64,000 nucleotides of DNA from Arctopsyche grandis (lineage: Eukaryota; Arthropoda; Insecta; Trichoptera; Hydropsychidae), in assembly GCF_051622035.1 (NCBI RefSeq), contig NC_135356.1, forward strand, positions 19,085,685-19,149,684, given 5' to 3'. Positions 58,331-64,000 of the stretch are shown one piece after another (position 1 is the first letter of the stretch; the number at the start of each line of letters is the position of its first letter). Both the position numbers and the translations under genes were made by a program. The notes below the pieces were generated by a model. The model was not told the DNA's origin. It worked only from the letters and a program-made list of their open reading frames with translations, and searched no databases.

Positions 58331-58770
58331 TTGATTACATAACACCAGTCTAGGATGCTGATCTAGCGATCTACCGTAAACTACTGAGCGTTTCGGACAA
58401 AACGAGACACCGGTCCCTGAATGCGCTTAATTGCATAATTAATATCAGGGGAGAGGAGGGGTTGGATGCGGTATTAGAGTCCAAATTACAGGTGCATTGG
58501 CGCTGGCCGGCCAAGAAATGCATACGGGGCAGAGTGATACCAAACAACGAGATAATGTCAATTATGTACCAAACACGACGAGTCCTGTCCGACGGTCATT
58601 AGCCACGTATGTAAATGCAATCATTCCCGAAGGACGGGGCGTCGACAACCATTGACCAACGTGCGTCACTCATTAACCACTTGACATTGTATGTATGTAG
58701 TGGACGTCATGAGTGTCCGCTGAGAAATCAGTCGATGAAAGCCACAACATCATCCGATACATTGCGTTGT
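58331..58770. other. Unique GC-richer block, enhancer candidate
   Basis: Contains homeodomain-like TTAATTGCATAATTAATATC at 58,428-58,447 and several CpG-containing motifs, with no coding frame and no repeat match in the window. Confidence 0.35.
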
Positions 58771-59099
58771 TGCATTGCATTCTAATTTCAAAGTTTTGAA
58801 TACAAAATTCACCGATTATCCAATATAATCAACTCTAGTTTGTCTTTAAGACATCGTTTCGCGAATCGAGTCCCTTGCAATATTTACATCCAAAAAACTT
58901 TGTGTAAGTATATGTTTTTTTAGTTAAATAATAAAAAAAATAGTTCGGAATGATGTTTGATAGACATGATTTCGAAGTAAAAAGTCTATAAATGCTTGAA
59001 GATATGAGTAGATTAAAAAAACGCCTATACATAATAATTCGCCAGTACCGCGAAGGGAATAGAATTCTGACGGCGAGTCCGTGCAAGGGAACAACACGA

Positions 59100-60045
59100 C
59101 GGAACATACCCAGGCCTGGCCCAAGAGTATATGGCGCCCCTAGCAAGATTGGTTTTCAGCGCCCCTCCCCATTTTTTTTAAACAATATATTTTATAAAAG
59201 GTACAATTTTTGGTAAAAGTGAGAACGCTCGACAGGAAAAGCGGGGCTAGATGTTGGTTGCCATTATGCCGGTGCCAGACATGAGTTCAAAGAAGTGATC
59301 ACTTCTTTGAAGACTTTGCTCACACATTTGGTCACATATTGTTGTATCTGCCAGATATGTGTTCAAAGATTTGATCAAATAGGCTCGCGCAACTGGGCTT
59401 CGCGCAGTATGGCAGGCACACAAACATTTGGACTTTTATCACTATGATGTGCGCTAAAAAACCGACACGGAACGGCAAAGCGCACTTAAGTGATCAAATA
59501 TGTGACAATAGTATCAAATGCCCGTGCCACACATGTGAACACTTATTTGATCACATCTTTGAACACATGTCTGGCGCCGGCATGATGGCAACCAACATCT
59601 AACCCCGCTTTTCCTGTCGAGCGTTCTCACTTTTACCTTTTAAGCACTTTTTATGTTCGATATATAAAATGAAGAAAATAAAATTTGCAAAAGGAACATG
59701 CTATCGTGGAATATATTTATAAAAAAACACTATATTTCATTCTTTCTTTTTAATTTTAAACTTTTACAGTATAATATTATATATGTATATTGTATGTAGA
59801 TTTTTATACATTTGAGGAACTTTCCAAAGCCTCAATTAACTTTTTCTTTTGATATCTCAATGGTAATTGGTAATGGCAAATGATAATAAAGATTCAATTA
59901 ACTTAAATATTAAATGTTTTATAAGTTCAGAGAAAGACAATTTTTTTAAAACTGATAATCAAAAAAAAAAAAAATGAGGGCGCCCTTTAGCAATGGCGCT
60001 CCTAGGCAAGTGCCTTGTCTGCTGCACCCTTGAGCCGGCCGTGAT
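59100..60045. mobile_element. Composite element with GGCGCC ends around the foldback
   Basis: GCCTGGCCC..GGCGCCCCTAG at 59,104-59,140 and GGCGCTCCTAGGCAAGTGCC to GAGCCGGCC at 59,993-60,040 look like inverted ends of one degenerate DNA transposon, inside which the foldback at 59,212 sits. No target duplication was confirmed. Confidence 0.4.
59212..59637. mobile_element. Large foldback element (426 bp)
   Basis: GGTAAAAGTGAGAACGCTCG at the left end is repeated in reverse complement at the right end, and the arms match for about 90 bp (CGACAGGAAAAGCGGGG..TAGATGTTGGTTGCCAT.ATGCCGG). Inside, repeated GTGATCA/TTTGATCA and TGTGACA/CACAT blocks give further pairing. It has no ORF. Confidence 0.85.
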
Positions 60046-60379
60046 CATATAATAAAACTCCACTACCACTACCACTACCTCAGGTAGGGCCGATTCCAAT
60101 TTCTGTTCTTCGCTAATCCGAGTGAACAATATCAATATGGACAACGATTTGAATTTATTCAATTGCATTTATGATCTTTTTAAATTCTGAAATTAAAAAT
60201 ATCAAAACTACCTACCTCTAGTCCAATGTATTATTTTTCACAATATATTATTTTCAATTGAAGACTTTTGAAAGTCGAAGGCAAATTGTGTTTATATACG
60301 AAGGTTAAAGACATCTTGTATTTATAGTATTTTTTATCCATTCACTAAACATCTTAGGCAAGTACTTTTTTTTTTGTAT

Positions 60380-61390
60380 CTTACACCTTTTCATGGCCGT
60401 ATTTCGAATCAAAAGCGGCTAGTGTAATTTAGACTTAAAAATAAAATGAAAAGTGGAATCTTTTTGAAGAAAAGCAACACCACACAAAGCCGAGCGAAAA
60501 ATTAAAAAGGTTGTTTACCACTGAGAGCCGATATAGAGTTGATTAAAGCCGTTTGACCCAACGCTGTTGATGCGGCCAATGATATCAGCGCCACCCAGTA
60601 GCCCGACGTTATTTATATCTTTTTTTTTTAATCCCGGGGTCCAGAAGACCCACACTGGACCGAAACGACACACACCGCCTGATTACCCGAGTGGTTCGCA
60701 TTATTTAATTAAAACCGCACACTCTCTTTTCCATCGATGCCGATTTTCATTATATTTCTCCCCTACATGTACACAATTCGCCTAATGATCGACGAGCCAA
60801 TTTGCATAGTCGTCGAGATGATTATTTAGTAACGACATTTGTTTTTTCAAATCATTACAAAAGCCAATCGATTCTACACAGAGCGGACAGCGGATAATGA
60901 AATACGATTCATTGATTCGTACACGCCGATAGCCTTAGTTGTAGGTACATAATTCGAAACAAAACGTATTTGTGTATCTATCAATTTTAAAAGTAAGCAT
61001 GCGGACGATTTTTTTTATTTTTTTTTGTGTCCGCGTGTAATTATTATTTGTAGTAAATCAATACGTATCTAAACGAGAATCCGTTGTAGTTGCTGTTGGT
61101 AATTTTTTTTTCTCCAATGCCGGTTCAATAAAACCGTATAATTTTAATATGAATAAGCGTACCGGATACTAATTGGGGCACTTGGACGAGATCTTCGAGC
61201 CGTAGGGGGGGCGGGCGTTTTGAGAAATAAAATAAAATAAATAAATATAAATAAGCAAACAAATGAACGTACGAGGCTTAAAACAAATTTTCGAAGCCTC
61301 GGGTCAACAATTTACATCGTCGTTTAATCACGTACCGAACGGTTATTATCGGTGATGTAATATTCCAATAATAGGTGGTCGAATTGGACA
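60380..61390. other. Unique block with minus-strand TATA-like motif
   Basis: GC-richer than its surroundings. On the minus strand GATATAAATAACGTC at about 60,610-60,625 is TATA-like, and the following 60 bases keep two frames open (one reads SGYWVALISLAASTALGQTA). No domain can be assigned, and a GTAAAC donor-like site follows. It may be an unrecognised SOWAH 5' exon or regulatory DNA. Confidence 0.25.
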
Positions 61391-61726
61391 GCAGCCGCTA
61401 CTTCATCCATAAACCTAATTATGTTAGTGTGTTTTGGGAAACCTTCGACTCTTGCATAATGAGAGCGAACCACTTAAAAAATAAAGTAAAAAAAATAAGG
61501 TTGTACCTAATAGCAATATTATCTATGTGTATATGTTTTAAGAATAATTTTAGAAAACAAGGAAGAATTTATCAATAAAAAAATGTGATTAAATATTTTC
61601 AGGGTACGTTGTACAGGGATTTGACAAGTTATATATAAATGTCAATGATGTTTCCATCAAGATATAGCAAGTTGTTATTATTATGATTAAGGTTATTATT
61701 ATTATGATGTTATGATTGTATGACTG

Positions 61727-61800
61727 GCCACAGTGATGCGTTAGAGCTCTCTGTAATGTCACTGTGGCTAATATGTTAAAAATAAAAATAAATAAATAAA
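61727..61800 (+). mobile_element. LINE 3' end with terminal hairpin, copy C
   Basis: GCCACAGTGA at 61,727-61,736 pairs with TCACTGTGGC at 61,759-61,768. The loop and the following (AAAT)n tail match the layout of copies A and B in the opposite orientation. Stem bases differ from A and B but keep pairing. Confidence 0.7.
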
Positions 61801-61897
61801 TAGGTAAATAACGTTTTTGTTAGTATATACATACATAGTTCAAATTTTCGTTGCAAATATGTATGTATGTACATATATGTTACAGATATTTAATACT

Positions 61898-62050
61898 AGC
61901 AGCGAAAGTATACTTCCACTACCGTTTAAAGGAATTCATATTCCGTTAATTATTAAATACAGCCATGGGGATAGTTTTATCGCTGAATGGAATGCTCTAT
62001 TTTTACTTACCTCCTTTACGTTTCATTCATAAATTAGAGAGCCCTCAGCA
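61898..62050. repeat. Partial copy of the TACTAG MITE
   Basis: TACTAGCAGCGAAAGTATAC and GCTGAATGGAATGCTCTATT correspond to the element at 36,419. Confidence 0.55.
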
Positions 62051-62359
62051 GAGCCAGGACTAGAAATTTTGTCACTTGAGGAAAAAGGAAAAATTTGCGC
62101 CCCTATGTAGTTTTATCCAATACTTAAGGCAGGGCCTAATCTTAATTTAATAGGGGGGGGGGGAGTGATATATGACTTATACTTTAAAAACATGTAACAA
62201 ACATAAAAACAAACTTTTTTCGGATGTTATCAAAAAGTTTGGTGTAGAATATGAGCTCAATGGGTCACTGTTCGAAGAAGAGTATCTTCAAAAGTTATAC
62301 AGTTTTTCATATCTTCATTTAAATTGTGTTATTAAAATAACGTATCACTCCTAATATTG

Positions 62360-62560
62360 TTAATAGGTTTTTTAGCTCTTATTCCTATTATGCTGTACAT
62401 TAACATAAGAATAATATAATACTATAATTACTAACAAAAATAAATAAAATTGTAAAATAGAAAATGATCAGTAGATTAGTAGCTATTAAAATAGGTATAA
62501 AATGCATTGTGAACATAATTTAGTAATAATAAAAAGCATTTAAATATCAAAATCAAATCA
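62360..62560 (+). repeat. LINE 3'-end repeat family, copy 5
   Basis: Runs from GGTTTTTTAGCTCTTATTCC to TAGTAATAATAAAAAGCATT with tail AATATCAAAATCAAATC; same orientation as copy 2. Confidence 0.75.
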
Positions 62561-63380
62561 TTCCTAATGAAAATAACATTTGTGGATAACTCGACAGTAC
62601 TAGGAGTAAATACATAGAAGAAAAATAATCAATCGTACATTTTCGTACAATAAACGATGTACGGAATATGTACGTATGTACGTATGCATCTACTTCGTAT
62701 AATAAATACAATGTTTGGATCAATTCTGTCGGTGGCCACTAGTCGACAAGCAACCACATCCCATGGGGGATTTGTCATCGGACTTCCAGGGGACAAATCT
62801 GCACAAACACCGTTGTACCACCCCAGAGAGATGCAGTTGCATTATTGATTATTGCATGGGGATAAAATTTCAACGAAGTTGGAAAGCACTCCCATTTAAA
62901 AATAGCAAACTTCGCTTCGAAAGCTGCGTGGATTGCATTATATGAACCGTTATAATTGAAAATGACATAATTCCACTTTTCTTCATTTCGAGAAATATCT
63001 CGCAAAACATTAAATATCATTTTTTGCATTTAACAATATTCAAAAATACTGGTGACCTGTAATACGTATATTCTGCTTTTCCGAGATTCTGGACATTTCG
63101 AATTAAATTAAGTGATAACAATTTGTGAATTAAGTCAAATATAAATAGTGTTTTTGGAACTGAAAATTGGACTTATGCAACTTTCAAATATAAAGGCTCA
63201 TATCCACCAAAAAAAATTGGAATTGTTTAAATATCGATTTTACACTCTTATAACAATTTTTTAGTAGGAAACGTCTACAATAAGATCAATTTTTAACAGT
63301 TGGAGAACCGCTGTTCGAATTGGATTCAAATAATAATAGAATTTATTGTAAGATATATGTACATATTTGAAATTTGCAGA
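62561..63380. other. AT-rich spacer
   Basis: No gene or family recognised; small overlapping ORFs at 62,657-63,029 on both strands have no domain. Confidence 0.45.
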
Positions 63381-63399
63381 TCTATGAAGTCTCCCGCTT

Positions 63400-63622
63400 C
63401 GTCGTTACATATGAACGTTCATTTACACTGCACAGCACACACCGGGAGCTGCACGTAAACAGCAGTACGAAAAATATACATTAGTTAGTTCTATATGGAC
63501 GCAATCATAATTCATATGATTAGTAATATGTATGGCGCCTAACCGTAGCAGCAGTCACTGACACGATCTATTTATATTATACAGCAGTACATGTCACCGA
63601 AACGTATCAGACAGAATGTTGA
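63400..63622 (+). repeat. Repeat matching TH intron 7
   Basis: Inverted partner of 33,100-33,345 (see there). Similarity stops at about 63,622, exactly where the RT ORF begins, so the LINE either inserted there or uses this sequence upstream. Confidence 0.6.
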
Positions 63623-63626
63623 TGTA

Positions 63627-64000
63627 ATGTCTGAGATTTTAAATATAGAATTAAATTATGTGAATGACTGGTTGTGTGAAAATAAATTAAAGTTGAATGT
63701 GAATAAAACAAAAATGATGTGGTTGAATGGTAAAAATAAAAATATATTGAATGAAATTAGAATTAATGATAAGTTAATTGAAAAAGTTGAAAATATAAAA
63801 TACTTAGGTGTATACATAGATTCAGGACTAAATTTTAAAATGCACGCTGACTATATAATAAAAAAAATGGCTAGAAAAGTTGGTGTATTATGTAGATTAA
63901 GAAATATTTTAAGTAAAAAAAGTAAAATTTTAGTGTTTAATTCAATTGTCTTGCCACATGTGGTTTATTGTGCCACTGTGCTTAATTTGTTTAGTGGCCA
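63627..64000 (+). CDS. Non-LTR reverse transcriptase, open to window edge
   Basis: An uninterrupted frame of 124 codons runs off the right edge. MSEILNIELNYVNDWLCENK then LKLNVNKTKMM and ENIKYLGVYIDSGLNF follow the region after the YADD motif of jockey-type reverse transcriptases (..W...N.L.LN..KT, then YLG..ID..L.F). KKMARKVGVLCRLRN and SIVLPHVVYC match the following thumb region. The catalytic palm is not in the window, so the copy is 5'-truncated. The codons are very AT-rich, which differs from TH. The absence of stops suggests a young copy. Confidence 0.8.
   Translation, partial: MSEILNIELNYVNDWLCENKLKLNVNKTKMMWLNGKNKNILNEIRINDKLIEKVENIKYLGVYIDSGLNFKMHADYIIKKMARKVGVLCRLRNILSKKSKILVFNSIVLPHVVYCATVLNLFSG

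Overview
The window looks like nuclear DNA from an insect. It is AT-rich, its genes have many introns with GT-AG boundaries, (TACA)n/(ATGT)n simple repeats are scattered throughout, and there are many decayed transposons (hAT, mariner, PIF/Harbinger, RTE and jockey/CR1-like non-LTR elements). The order cannot be fixed from sequence alone. The tyrosine hydroxylase has the insect form (N-terminal PKA-site motif RRRS, acidic alternative exons), which suits a holometabolous insect.

Two protein-coding genes are clear. (1) Tyrosine hydroxylase (pale/TH) lies on + in eight coding exons between 23,695 and 33,791. All splice phases agree and give 551 residues. The two short symmetric exons 3 and 4 (41 residues, acidic) look like the alternative exons that separate epidermal and neural TH isoforms in flies; skipping them would give 510 residues. 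(2) The 3' half of a sosondowah (SOWAH) ankyrin-repeat gene lies on - between 53,736 and 48,273. It contains a probable 6-nt microexon and two mutually exclusive 3' ends. Its 5' exons were not found and probably lie beyond the right edge.

Layout: 1-6.4 kb holds a diverged tandem duplication, a TATA-type promoter with a perfect 18-bp hairpin, and small spliced ORFs of uncertain reality. 6.8-19 kb is a transposon graveyard: a 333-bp tandem array, a hAT-type MITE, a LINE interrupted by another repeat, a 306-bp satellite, and a scrambled PIF/Harbinger-MADF element. 22.4-35.5 kb is the TH locus, framed by a pair of diverged direct repeats. 36-47 kb is again transposons (MITE, hAT with a transposase remnant, LINE 3' ends with a covarying terminal hairpin, a deleted mariner), plus one orphan coding-like exon on - at 41.1 kb. 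48-54 kb is the SOWAH gene with hAT MITEs and RTE pieces in its introns. 55-64 kb holds unique GC-richer blocks that may be regulatory, two non-LTR ORF fragments, a large foldback element, and a non-LTR reverse-transcriptase ORF that runs off the right edge.

TH makes L-DOPA for dopamine and for cuticle tanning; the SOWAH gene is an intracellular scaffold-type protein of poorly known role. Nothing in the sequence links the two genes functionally.
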